Below, one piece after another: positions 18,795-27,180 of a stretch of 64,000 nt of DNA; within the stretch, counting starts at the first letter, position 1; every line of letters starts with the position of its first letter. Under the pieces are notes generated by a model that searched no databases, was not told the DNA's origin, and saw nothing but the letters and a program-made list of their open reading frames with translations. The DNA comes from Acidimicrobiales bacterium (GTDB lineage Bacteria > Actinomycetota > Acidimicrobiia > Acidimicrobiales > Poriferisodalaceae), in contig JAAZYR010000004.1 in the NCBI GenBank assembly GCA_014239555.1, forward strand, positions 124,001 through 188,000. The letters run 5' to 3'. The translations under genes were made by a program, and so were the position numbers.

Positions 18795-20327
18795 GTGAGC
18801 GCCATCGGCGATCTGTTAATTCAGCTTGAGGGCGCAGATCATGAAACCGCTCCCTTTTTGGTGAGGGAGTTGTTACAACACGCAGAACTTCCGAAGTTGC
18901 CGGGGGGAGAATCGCTTCGCGCAGCTCGAGCAATCGCCGTTCATGCCGGACCGCAACAACTTCCAATAGCCGGTGAATTAGCAGGGCGTGCCCATCAGGC
19001 AGGCATTCCTGGGGCCGGCGCGTTGTTCGCGGAATGTGCTGACAAGATCGCTCTGATGAGTGGTCGGCCACAAAGATTCGGCACCGTAGTTCTTGAACAT
19101 CAAGGGGATCTGGTCATGGGTCCCATCGACGGAATCGCCGACGACGAAATGAGAAACAGTTTCGGTTTGCCTCCTCTGCTTGAAATGCGTCAGCGAATAG
19201 AGAAGCAAAACCGGTCGAGGGCACGAGAGCGCTATCAAGCCGTCGGGCTTCCCTTAAGTCAGAAGTTTTGTCGTGTGTGGTCGGATCCGACGATCGCAGA
19301 GCTGCGCTCTGGCCTCGCGAGTAATCCGGAAGGCGCTTGGGTAAACGGCAACGATCTGACGATGGTTTGCCAATCAACTGGAAATGGCATCATCCCGGGA
19401 CCGGTTTTTGAGCTCCCCATGTGGAATGTCACCGAGGATGATGGCAGCCCTTCCGATCTTTGGTGCTCACAGATCCGTGTTGACAGGCTCTCTGAGGCGG
19501 TATTCGGGTACGGATTCTGGCCTCTTAACGAAGACGGAATGCCAATTGGAGGAAGGGGCCCGGTAGACCATCGATTTAGAGGTACCGCCGCTCCGGAAGA
19601 ACTACCGAGTCATGAAGACGACGCCCTCATAGGGTCCTTAGAAACTCACGAATTCACTAGCGCTGCGTTGCGCGAAAATCGGAGGGTAAAGGTTTATTTA
19701 CCACCCGGGCACGCTGCCGGTATGTCACTTCCGGTTATCTATTCGACAGACGGGAACATGATTCAGCCTTACATTCGAAGGCTTGATGCAGCGATCGCTG
19801 AATCAAGTATCCCTCCGGTCATTCTCATCGGCGCGCACGCTGCACCCATGGACAGGACTGGAAACGAACGAGCGCTCGAGTACCTCCCGGGTTTCGATGA
19901 TCAACGTTTCGATCGCCATCAAAGGTTTTTTGTTGATGAGTTAAGTAGCTGGGCCGAGGCCGAATTCGGCGCTTCCAATCGGAGAGAGTTCCGCGCGATA
20001 TTCGGGTGTTCAGACGGTGCTGGTCATGCTCTTGCCACTGCATCCATGCACAGGCAACGATTCGGCCACTGCATTGCCTATTCGACAGGGATGCCCCCTG
20101 ATGAGCAAACCCGCTGGGATGCGGATGGCGCTCCTTTTGTCCACCTCTGTGCCGGCACTTTGGAGCAAGGGTTTCACCAAGCCACAGAAGCGTGGGCAGC
20201 ATGGCTTCATTTCCATAAGTCGCCACACCACTTCACCGAACGAGTTTGTGGCCACGACCTCATCCAATGGATAGAAGAGCTTCCTAGCGCCATCGCACGA
20301 GCATGGAGCTCCGATAATTCTGATTGA
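18795..20327 (+). CDS. Three-domain esterase: DUF6624-like N-terminus fused to an enterochelin-esterase-like hydrolase
   Basis: A 510-residue protein with three parts. Residues about 1-140 resemble the DUF6624 pattern (RPQRFGTVVLEHQGDLVMGP then FGLPPLLEMR). Residues about 150-260 look like the N-terminal beta-domain of Fes/enterochelin esterases (LTMVCQSTGNGI, ELPMWNVTEDDGSPSDLW). Residues about 280-500 are an alpha/beta-hydrolase esterase (VKVYLPPGHAAGMSLPVIYS), with the probable nucleophile serine in IFGCSDGAGHALA and a late histidine near ERVCGHDLIQW. No signal peptide is visible, so it is cytoplasmic. GTG start with GAGGAGG upstream. It ends one base from the convergent benzoate-CoA ligase. 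Substrate unknown; the DUF6624 assignment is by eye and less certain than the esterase part. Confidence 0.65.
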   Translation: MSAIGDLLIQLEGADHETAPFLVRELLQHAELPKLPGGESLRAARAIAVHAGPQQLPIAGELAGRAHQAGIPGAGALFAECADKIALMSGRPQRFGTVVLEHQGDLVMGPIDGIADDEMRNSFGLPPLLEMRQRIEKQNRSRARERYQAVGLPLSQKFCRVWSDPTIAELRSGLASNPEGAWVNGNDLTMVCQSTGNGIIPGPVFELPMWNVTEDDGSPSDLWCSQIRVDRLSEAVFGYGFWPLNEDGMPIGGRGPVDHRFRGTAAPEELPSHEDDALIGSLETHEFTSAALRENRRVKVYLPPGHAAGMSLPVIYSTDGNMIQPYIRRLDAAIAESSIPPVILIGAHAAPMDRTGNERALEYLPGFDDQRFDRHQRFFVDELSSWAEAEFGASNRREFRAIFGCSDGAGHALATASMHRQRFGHCIAYSTGMPPDEQTRWDADGAPFVHLCAGTLEQGFHQATEAWAAWLHFHKSPHHFTERVCGHDLIQWIEELPSAIARAWSSDNSD

Positions 20328-20328
20328 G

Positions 20329-21825
20329 CTAAGAGCGCAGTAAATAGCGTTTAATTTTTCCGGTCGCTGTCTGTGGGAGCGCCTCAACTATTTCAACCCA
20401 TCTCGGATATTTGAAGGGAGCTAAACGCGATCGCACGTGGTCCTGAACTGCAGCTTCTATATTTGCGTTCTCGTGGGAGCTTGCTGGAACGACATAGGCC
20501 TTTGGTTTAACTAACCCTTCCTCGTCTTCTGCACCGACCACCGCCACCTGCGAAATTTGTTCGAGTTCTAATATGCACGACTCAACTTCTGCAGGACTCA
20601 CCCAAATGCCGCCCACCTTCAACATGTCGTCGGTGCGTCCGAGACAGGTATATGTTCCGTCAGCATTTCGGACGTAGGTATCCCCCGTCGCTAGGAACTC
20701 CCCAATGAGCGCCTGCCGAGTCCGATCTGTTCTGTTCCAATAGCCGGTCATCACAGATTCCCCTTTTATGTGAAGAGTTCCAGATTCTCCGTCTGGCACT
20801 TCAACTCCGCTTTCGTCGCGGATCGAGACCTCATAACCATCAACGACAGTGCCGCTCGAATTAGGTACTGACTGCCCGGGCCTGTTTGATATTGCAATGT
20901 GGGCCAGTTCAGTGGTACCTAAACCATCGAGGATTTCGACACCGAATCGCTCTTTAAATCGCCTGTGGATTTCGCCAGGCAACGGTTCACCGGCGGACAC
21001 TGCGACCCTGACTGACTCAAAGGTGTCATCGGGGATTTCAGAGCTTAATAGCTGCCCATAAGAGGTCGGAACACCAAAGAAGAGTGATGGACGGTGCATA
21101 GTTACATGCGCAGCAATATCTTCGGGCACAGGTCGGCCTGGATTCAGAATCACCCTCGCGCCGGTACCGGCGGGAAAATACCCAGCGTTACCCAGTCCGT
21201 ACGCGAAGAACAGCTTTGCTACTGAGTACACCACGTCGTCGGCGTTCATTTCGAGGATCGCCGCCGCATACACGTCAGTACAGAAACCTAGATCTGCATG
21301 TCGATGCATCGCTCCCTTCGGAAAACCCGTAGTACCCGAGGTGTAAAGCCAGAAAGCGACGTCGTCTTCAACCGCGGGATAGGGCCCCGGAGTTTCAATG
21401 CCCTCCCCACTAATTTCAAAATCGTTGTCCATTTGTGACCATCGAAGGAAAGGCTGTTCCTTAGCTGCGGATGTCACAACCTTCTGAAAATCCGGCGAAA
21501 ACACCGCACCCACCGCTCTGGAGTCTTCAAGTAAGAAGTTGTAGTCCTTTTCCGTCAGCATTGTGGACACCGGTACAGGTACGGCACCAATCCACATCGC
21601 ACCCCAAAACCACATGAGAAAGGCAGAAGTGTCAGCGCAGCACATGAAGATTCGTTGTTCCGCCACCACACCGCGTGAAAGTAGGATCCGTGCGGCTAGT
21701 TGCGACCCTTCCAACAGCTCATTTCTGCTCGTCGTGGCACCACTCAAGGCATCAGTCACGGCGACTGCATCAGGAGCGCTAAGAGCGGGATCGATAACAA
21801 ACCGATGTACTGCATTTCCTTTCAC
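20329..21825 (-). CDS. bclA: Benzoate-CoA ligase family protein
   Basis: About 498 residues, an AMP-forming ligase of the benzoate-CoA ligase group (shorter than fatty-acyl ligases). It shows LYTSGTTGFPKGAMHRHADL as ATP-binding motif, FAYGLGNAGYFPAGTGA and FFGVPTSYGQLL as the aryl-binding region typical of benzoate and 4-hydroxybenzoate ligases, LDGLGTTELAHI, and the C-terminal TATGKIKRYLLRS with the catalytic lysine. It makes benzoyl-CoA, the substrate of the boxB/boxC products encoded divergently. The upstream AGAGGTGATC supports a start at GTG 21825 (eight bases after GAGG) or TTG 21828 (five bases). Confidence 0.85.
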   Translation of the reverse strand: MKGNAVHRFVIDPALSAPDAVAVTDALSGATTSRNELLEGSQLAARILLSRGVVAEQRIFMCCADTSAFLMWFWGAMWIGAVPVPVSTMLTEKDYNFLLEDSRAVGAVFSPDFQKVVTSAAKEQPFLRWSQMDNDFEISGEGIETPGPYPAVEDDVAFWLYTSGTTGFPKGAMHRHADLGFCTDVYAAAILEMNADDVVYSVAKLFFAYGLGNAGYFPAGTGARVILNPGRPVPEDIAAHVTMHRPSLFFGVPTSYGQLLSSEIPDDTFESVRVAVSAGEPLPGEIHRRFKERFGVEILDGLGTTELAHIAISNRPGQSVPNSSGTVVDGYEVSIRDESGVEVPDGESGTLHIKGESVMTGYWNRTDRTRQALIGEFLATGDTYVRNADGTYTCLGRTDDMLKVGGIWVSPAEVESCILELEQISQVAVVGAEDEEGLVKPKAYVVPASSHENANIEAAVQDHVRSRLAPFKYPRWVEIVEALPQTATGKIKRYLLRS

Positions 21826-21907
21826 CAAGATCACCTCTGATTCGCTTCAGCTTTCAGCTTCTCACGTGTTTGAGGCTGACACGACTTCATAGCAAATTCT
21901 CACTTAT

Positions 21908-21923
21908 TGCGTCAGATGACGTA
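21908..21923. promoter_or_regulatory. Candidate operator dyad between bclA and paaX-like gene
   Basis: TGCGTCA-GA-TGACGTA is a near-perfect dyad (six of seven pairs) in the only non-coding space between the divergent ligase and regulator genes. On the reverse strand it overlaps a plausible promoter for bclA: CTGACG as -35 and TATGAA as -10, 18 bases apart. PaaX repressors bind imperfect palindromes in such divergent promoters, so this is a candidate site for autoregulation and pathway control. Assignment is inference. Confidence 0.45.
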
Positions 21924-21939
21924 TTTGGTGCAAACTATT

Positions 21940-22782
21940 ATGGTGGGAGTTATCCAACACCGCCTACAACCCCAGGAATTCCTGTTGACGTTGTTGGGAA
22001 ATGAGCTTTTACGCTGCGCGGACAGACAAGTTCGTTCAACGGGGCTTGTATCAGCCCTTAGCGAACACGACTTCTCACCAGCGGCAACCCGTTCCGCTCT
22101 CAGCCGCCTCGTTAAACGAGGCATGCTGTATCCCACCAAGAACGGTCGAGAAGTTCATTACGAACTAACGCTGCGGGCGACGACGCTGTTAAGCGACGGA
22201 GAACAAAGGATTCTTTCCTTTAGCGAGTTAAACCCGGGTGACGAGTGGACCCTTCTCAGCTATTCACTCCCCGCTGATCAGCGCGCTCGACGCGATCGCC
22301 TCCGCAGAAGACTCTCCTTTCTTGGCTTTGGAGGATTGAGAGACGGCCAGTGGATAGCCCCAGGAAACAGAGTCGTCGACACGACGCCCACGCTCGTGGA
22401 ACTAAATCTTCAAGACCAAGTCGAGATGTTCGTCGGACAACCCGCTTCCGTAACTGACGTCCCCCGACTCATTAGGTCGGTTTGGGGATCTTTCACCGAA
22501 CTCGCCAACGCATACGAAACCTTTTCTCGACGTTGGAGAAACAGCAGCTGGGTCGACTCCCTAGGCCCCCTAAAAGCACGAACACTCGTAATGCACGAAT
22601 GGAGGCGTTTCCCTCACCTTGACCCTGGGCTAGCGCGAAAACATTTGAGCTGGGGCGAAGTTCGAGCTCAGGCGAGAGATGACTTCTTTGCGGTATGGAG
22701 CGAAAATGCGATGGCAGCAAACATCGAATTTGTCGCTTTGTGTGGAAAACACGTTTCGGGAACGGCAAAGGCAACGACATGA
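21940..22782 (+). CDS. PaaX-family transcriptional regulator, likely benzoyl-CoA-responsive
   Basis: About 280 residues. The N-terminal winged-helix region begins QEFLLTLLGNELL and includes FSPAATRSALSRLVKRGMLY followed by NGREVHYELT, the layout of PaaX, with the PaaX-type central and C-terminal domain after it (DEWTLLSYSLPADQRARRDR, RRRLSFLGFGGLRDGQWIAP). PaaX represses phenylacetate genes until phenylacetyl-CoA binds. Placed between bclA and boxC, this member more likely senses benzoyl-CoA. I choose the ATG at 21940; an earlier TTG at 21907 would begin inside the dyad. Its stop overlaps the boxC start (ATGA), so it is translated with the pathway it probably controls. Confidence 0.8.
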   Translation: MVGVIQHRLQPQEFLLTLLGNELLRCADRQVRSTGLVSALSEHDFSPAATRSALSRLVKRGMLYPTKNGREVHYELTLRATTLLSDGEQRILSFSELNPGDEWTLLSYSLPADQRARRDRLRRRLSFLGFGGLRDGQWIAPGNRVVDTTPTLVELNLQDQVEMFVGQPASVTDVPRLIRSVWGSFTELANAYETFSRRWRNSSWVDSLGPLKARTLVMHEWRRFPHLDPGLARKHLSWGEVRAQARDDFFAVWSENAMAANIEFVALCGKHVSGTAKATT

Positions 22783-24380
22783 CGGAGTTTGACCAACCAC
22801 CGAACAGTTTCCGTCATTGGAACATCGAGTTAGAAGGGGCTATAGCGACGTTTCATCTACAGGTTGATTCCAACGCGCCTGCGTTCGGGAAGTACGAGTT
22901 GAAGCTCAACAGTTACGACATTGGTGTGGACATCGAGCTCGCAAACGCGATCAGGTACATCCGATTCTCTAACCCTGAAATAAAATGCGTGGTGATTACC
23001 AGTGCCCTTGACGGAACATTTTGTGCAGGAGCGAATATTCGAATGCTCGCTGCCGCGGACCACTCTCACAAGATCAACTTCTGCAAGTTCACCAACGAGA
23101 CCAGACTCGAAATGGAAGAAGCTAGCCAACACAGCGGTATTCGGTTTCTCGCTGCCATCAACGGGGCATGCTCAGGCGGTGGCTATGAACTGGCTCTCGC
23201 TTGTGATCACATTCTCCTCATTGATGACAGGCAAACGGCGGTGTCTCTGCCTGAAGTGCCGCTATTGGGAGTACTCCCAGGCACGGGAGGCCTAACGCGA
23301 CTCATCGATAAGCGCCATGTGCGGCGAGATCGAGCCGATGTTTTCGCCACCAAGGCTGAAGGCGTGCTGGGTGAAGAAGCTTTGGAATGGGGTCTCGTGG
23401 ATGAATTAGCTAAGCCGAGCAACTTTGCTGATGCCGTATCCGCCAGAGCGCACTCACTAGTTGCCGACACCAACCGAATCGAAGGAACACCGGTTGATCT
23501 GTCTCCCCTCAACGTTGAAGTATCTGATCAACAGATTTCCTACCGCTGGGTGGATCTGAAGCTTTTTGACCGGTATGCGGAATTAAAGATCAGTGTCGAT
23601 CAAAGCAGTGCCTGGAGGCTTCAGACTGCTCGCGAACTCGACGACGCGCTCTGTCGGCTGAGGTTTGACTTCCCACAAATTGGGACCTTGATACTTCAAA
23701 CTGAGGGGCGGGTAGAAGACGTTCTTGTGCACGACGCTCAGCTTCACTCCCCCGCGGACCACGAACAGCATGAGACTGCGCTTTTGTGGAAAAGATGCTT
23801 ATCTCGACTCGATTTAACGTCAAAAACCTTGGTTGCAGCTATTGAACCGGGTTCTTGTTTCACCGGAATTCTCTTCGAACTGGCACTCGCAGCGGATAGG
23901 ACCTACATGCTTGATGGTTGTTTCGAGGATGAAGAGCAGCCGCTGCCCCCAGCGGTCATCCGGCTCACCGCAACCAATTTTGGGGCAATGCCTATGGCTA
24001 ATGATCTAACCCGTCTCGCTTCTCGGCTTTGGGGTAACGAAGGTACCCTCGCCCAAGCCGCCGAACTTAAAAATTCTGACCTCATTGCCGCGCAGGCCCT
24101 AGCGGCGGGTTTAGTCACGATCACGCCGGACGATTTGGACTGGGCAGACGAACTCAGGCTTTTCGTTGAAGAGCGTTGCAGCTTCTCCCCCGACGCCCTT
24201 ACTGCAATGGAAACCAACCATCGATTTTGCGGACCAGAGACAATGGCGACGAAAATCTTCGGCAGACTGTCAGCGTGGCAAAATTGGATATTCACCAGGC
24301 CGAACGCAAGTGGGCCAGATGGGGCGCTACAACGATACGGCACTGGATCTCGCCCGGACTTCGATAATTATCGGACCTGA
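22779..24380 (+). CDS. boxC: 2,3-epoxybenzoyl-CoA dihydrolase (benzoyl-CoA-dihydrodiol lyase)
   Basis: A 533-residue double-crotonase protein that matches BoxC in length and order. The first crotonase half has LDGTFCAGANIRMLA and INGACSGGGYELALACDHI (oxyanion hole), then VPLLGVLPGTGGLTRL; the second half carries IEPGSCFTGILFELALAADR. BoxC opens the ring of 2,3-epoxybenzoyl-CoA hydrolytically to 3,4-dehydroadipyl-CoA semialdehyde and formate. The start is the ATG at 22779 that overlaps the regulator's stop codon as ATGA. boxB follows 22 bases downstream, so the three form one transcript. Confidence 0.9.
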   Translation: MTEFDQPPNSFRHWNIELEGAIATFHLQVDSNAPAFGKYELKLNSYDIGVDIELANAIRYIRFSNPEIKCVVITSALDGTFCAGANIRMLAAADHSHKINFCKFTNETRLEMEEASQHSGIRFLAAINGACSGGGYELALACDHILLIDDRQTAVSLPEVPLLGVLPGTGGLTRLIDKRHVRRDRADVFATKAEGVLGEEALEWGLVDELAKPSNFADAVSARAHSLVADTNRIEGTPVDLSPLNVEVSDQQISYRWVDLKLFDRYAELKISVDQSSAWRLQTARELDDALCRLRFDFPQIGTLILQTEGRVEDVLVHDAQLHSPADHEQHETALLWKRCLSRLDLTSKTLVAAIEPGSCFTGILFELALAADRTYMLDGCFEDEEQPLPPAVIRLTATNFGAMPMANDLTRLASRLWGNEGTLAQAAELKNSDLIAAQALAAGLVTITPDDLDWADELRLFVEERCSFSPDALTAMETNHRFCGPETMATKIFGRLSAWQNWIFTRPNASGPDGALQRYGTGSRPDFDNYRT

Positions 24381-24402
24381 CTAAAAGCTGAAAAATCACC
24401 GC

Positions 24403-25821
24403 ATGTCTAATGAAATAAATTATTCAGAACGCATTCCCAACAACGTGGACCTTGCTAGTGATCGACGTCTGCAACGTGCACTAGAAAGCTGGCAACCACG
24501 CTTTGCAAATTGGTGGGCGGAAATGGGGCCCGTCGGTTTTCAGGACAAAGAAATTTATTTGCGCACTGCTGTAGACGTCGGGCAACAGGGTTGGGCTCAT
24601 TTCTCTCACGTCAAACTTCCTGATTATCGCTGGGGAATATTTCTCTCTCAGCCTCAAGCTGACCGACGAATCACCTTTGGTGAGCTCAAAGGGCAACCAG
24701 CCTGGCAGGAAGTCCCGGGAGAATTCCGCACCGATCTAAGACGCTTAATAGTGGTTCAAGGAGATACTGAACCAGCGTCGGTCGAACAGCAGCGCTATTT
24801 AGGGCACACGGCGCCCTCTCTTTACGATTTAAGAAATCTTTTTCAAATCAATGTTGAGGAAGGCCGACATCTGTGGGCCATGGTTTACCTTCTTCATGCC
24901 CATTTCGGACGAGATGGGCGGGATGAAGCTGATGCTTTACTTGAACGGCACTCCGGGGATCCTGACCATCCCCGCATCCTGGGCGCCTTCAATGAGAAAA
25001 CCTCTGACTGGCTGTCATTCCTTTTCTTCACCTATTTCACCGATCGCGACGGAAAGTACCAGTTGGGAGCCCTCAAAGAATCCGCCTTCGACCCACTCAG
25101 CCGGACCTGCGATTTTATGCTTAAAGAGGAAGCACATCACATGTTCGTGGGTGCCTCCGGCATTAGTCGAGTGATTCAACGCACCTGCGATGTGATGAAC
25201 CAATACAACACCGACGATGTACGCCCTTACGGTGTTGTCGACCTCCCAACGCTCCAGAAATACATCAACTTCCACTTCTCCGTATCGTTAGATCTGTTCG
25301 GATCCGAAACATCCACCAACGCTGCGAACTACTACTCTGCGGGTTTGAAGGGTCGGTTCTCAGAGGACTCCTATGATGACGACCACGTACTCGCCGGTCA
25401 CCAAGAAACGATCTCAGAAATCATTGACGGCGTATGGGAGTTGAAGGAGCGACCTGCGATAACTGTCGTTAACCAACAGCTTCGCCGTTCCTATATAGAT
25501 GACTGCGCGAAAGGCCTGCGTCGGTGGAATCGAGTATTGGATAACAACGGCATAGGTACACAATTAACGCTTCCTCATGAAGGGTTCCATCGCCAGGTGG
25601 GTCTACACAAAGAACATTACGTAACTCCCAACGGTGAAATCATCAGCGACGTAATGTGGAACGAACTTGTACCTGATTTCCTACCTACTGAAGCTGACAG
25701 AGAGTTTGTGGTCTCGTTAATGCAACCCGTATACGAACCCGGTCTCATGGCTAGTTGGATTGCGCCGCCAACCTCTGGCATCAATACGCAACCCGTGGAG
25801 TACGAATACGTTCGCCTCTAA
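24403..25821 (+). CDS. boxB: Benzoyl-CoA 2,3-epoxidase, oxygenase subunit
   Basis: A 472-residue diiron oxygenase, the usual BoxB length. The iron-ligand motifs are visible: NVEEGRHLWAMVYLLHAHFG (ExxH-type) and MLKEEAHHMFVGASG (EExxH). The conserved start SERIPNNVDLASDRRLQRAL and end MWNELVPDFLPTEADREFV are family features. BoxB uses O2 to form 2,3-epoxybenzoyl-CoA and needs electrons from the reductase BoxA, which is not encoded anywhere in this window. It ends four bases before the convergent NUDIX gene. Confidence 0.92.
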   Translation: MSNEINYSERIPNNVDLASDRRLQRALESWQPRFANWWAEMGPVGFQDKEIYLRTAVDVGQQGWAHFSHVKLPDYRWGIFLSQPQADRRITFGELKGQPAWQEVPGEFRTDLRRLIVVQGDTEPASVEQQRYLGHTAPSLYDLRNLFQINVEEGRHLWAMVYLLHAHFGRDGRDEADALLERHSGDPDHPRILGAFNEKTSDWLSFLFFTYFTDRDGKYQLGALKESAFDPLSRTCDFMLKEEAHHMFVGASGISRVIQRTCDVMNQYNTDDVRPYGVVDLPTLQKYINFHFSVSLDLFGSETSTNAANYYSAGLKGRFSEDSYDDDHVLAGHQETISEIIDGVWELKERPAITVVNQQLRRSYIDDCAKGLRRWNRVLDNNGIGTQLTLPHEGFHRQVGLHKEHYVTPNGEIISDVMWNELVPDFLPTEADREFVVSLMQPVYEPGLMASWIAPPTSGINTQPVEYEYVRL

Positions 25822-25825
25822 TGCA

Positions 25826-26353
25826 TTAGAAACGCTCAAAACTCCAATCGAGAGGTCGTTCGTTGTCGTAGGGCATTGCGCCATGAAACTGTCGGGGATC
25901 GTCATCAAAAACAAGCGGCACAAAGTGGCGGTCGCCCGCCCACATCGGCAAATTCGCTGCGGCACGCACTGCCGAATTCTGATTACAGGCGTCAAGAAGG
26001 CGGTCTAATTCAACCCAAACGAGAGAGCCTTCATCATTCGCTGATAATGGTTCACCTTCCCATCCGTCTGACAGAAAAATAAACCCCAACCATTCTTCTC
26101 GCTTTGGTCCAAAGTTTGACCAACTCACGGTTCCCCTAAGGGTCAGTGAAGTCATGGCAAGGCCCGCCTCCTCCTGAACTTCGCGTCGCGCACCGAAGGC
26201 CACGGATTCGTCAAGTTCGAGTTTCCCGCCAAGACCGTTGAACTTTCCGTAATGATCATCTGCAGGTCGCGCATCGCGCCTGATTAGTAGGACCCTTTGG
26301 GTGTCGCGGTCCAGCAGATATATCAAGGTTCCTATAATCGGAGTGAACGCCAT
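25826..26353 (-). CDS. NUDIX hydrolase (MutT/8-oxo-dGTPase-like)
   Basis: A 175-residue NUDIX protein. The NUDIX box is GLGGKLELDESVAFGARREV followed by QEEAG, which fits the GX5EX7REUXEEXGU pattern completely. The sequence before it (VLLIRRDARPADDHYGKFNG) and WLGFIFLSDGWEGEP resemble MutT1/MTH1-like 8-oxo-dGTP diphosphatases. It cleaves a nucleoside diphosphate linked to another moiety. The ATG at 26353 is preferred over an in-frame upstream start that would overlap the divergent hydrolase gene at 26393. Confidence 0.85.
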   Translation of the reverse strand: MAFTPIIGTLIYLLDRDTQRVLLIRRDARPADDHYGKFNGLGGKLELDESVAFGARREVQEEAGLAMTSLTLRGTVSWSNFGPKREEWLGFIFLSDGWEGEPLSANDEGSLVWVELDRLLDACNQNSAVRAAANLPMWAGDRHFVPLVFDDDPRQFHGAMPYDNERPLDWSFERF

Positions 26354-26392
26354 CACCCGCACCGTATCCGCGAAATAGTAAATGATTAACGA

Positions 26393-27169
26393 ATGGACTA
26401 CACAGGTCTGGTGAACGAATTCTTCGAGGTCGATGGGGCACAATTGGCCGTCAGATGCATAGGTGACCCTTCAATCGGTCCGACGTTGGTAATGCTCCAC
26501 GAAGGACTCGGATGCATCACGCAATGGAGCGATGTGCCAGATCGACTTCACAACTCCACGGGTCTGCCAGTAGTCGTCTACGACCGCAGCGGCTATGGCC
26601 GTTCTTCACCAGGGCCGTCTTACTATGGCCCAAATTTCATGTATGACGAGGCCGAACGTTCGCTTCCTGATCTTCTCAATTTGCTAGCAATCAAGGAGCC
26701 CGTCTTATTTGGTCACAGCGATGGCGGCACTATCGCTCTGATCGCTGCAGCTTCGGGCCGAGTACCGGCTACGGCGGTGGTAACGATTGCGGCGCATATC
26801 TTTGTCGAGGAGGCATGTTTGAACGGTGTCCGCGAGATAACAAGAAGGCGAGACCAAGTGTTGACCGGCATGGCCCGCCATCACAATGACCCCGCGACCA
26901 CATTCGATCGCTGGTCCAACGTTTGGCAGGACCCAAAATTCGCACAATTCGACATGAGAGGCGACCTCCCTCAAATCAAGTGCCCACTTCTTGTCCTACA
27001 AGGCGATCGCGACGAGTATGCGACCGCTGAAATGATCCAAGGCGTTACCGACAAAGTTCCCCATGCAATCGGCCATTTTCTAAACGAATGCGGCCACATC
27101 GCCCACAGGGAACAGCCGGAGTTAGTCGTTGCCGAGTTAACAAATTTTCTGAATAATCTCCAGAAATGA
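26393..27169 (+). CDS. Alpha/beta-fold hydrolase
   Basis: A 258-residue hydrolase with HG-type oxyanion region as MLHEGLGCITQW, the nucleophile elbow GHSDGGTIA (serine), an acid in LLVLQGDRDEYA and a C-terminal histidine in NECGHIAHREQPE. The GHSDGG motif and EGLG region resemble meta-cleavage product hydrolases and carboxylesterases. Substrate unknown. It lies back to back with the NUDIX gene (39 bases between starts) and ends 11 bases from another convergent alpha/beta hydrolase. Confidence 0.8.
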   Translation: MDYTGLVNEFFEVDGAQLAVRCIGDPSIGPTLVMLHEGLGCITQWSDVPDRLHNSTGLPVVVYDRSGYGRSSPGPSYYGPNFMYDEAERSLPDLLNLLAIKEPVLFGHSDGGTIALIAAASGRVPATAVVTIAAHIFVEEACLNGVREITRRRDQVLTGMARHHNDPATTFDRWSNVWQDPKFAQFDMRGDLPQIKCPLLVLQGDRDEYATAEMIQGVTDKVPHAIGHFLNECGHIAHREQPELVVAELTNFLNNLQK

Positions 27170-27180
27170 CGGCACCACCA

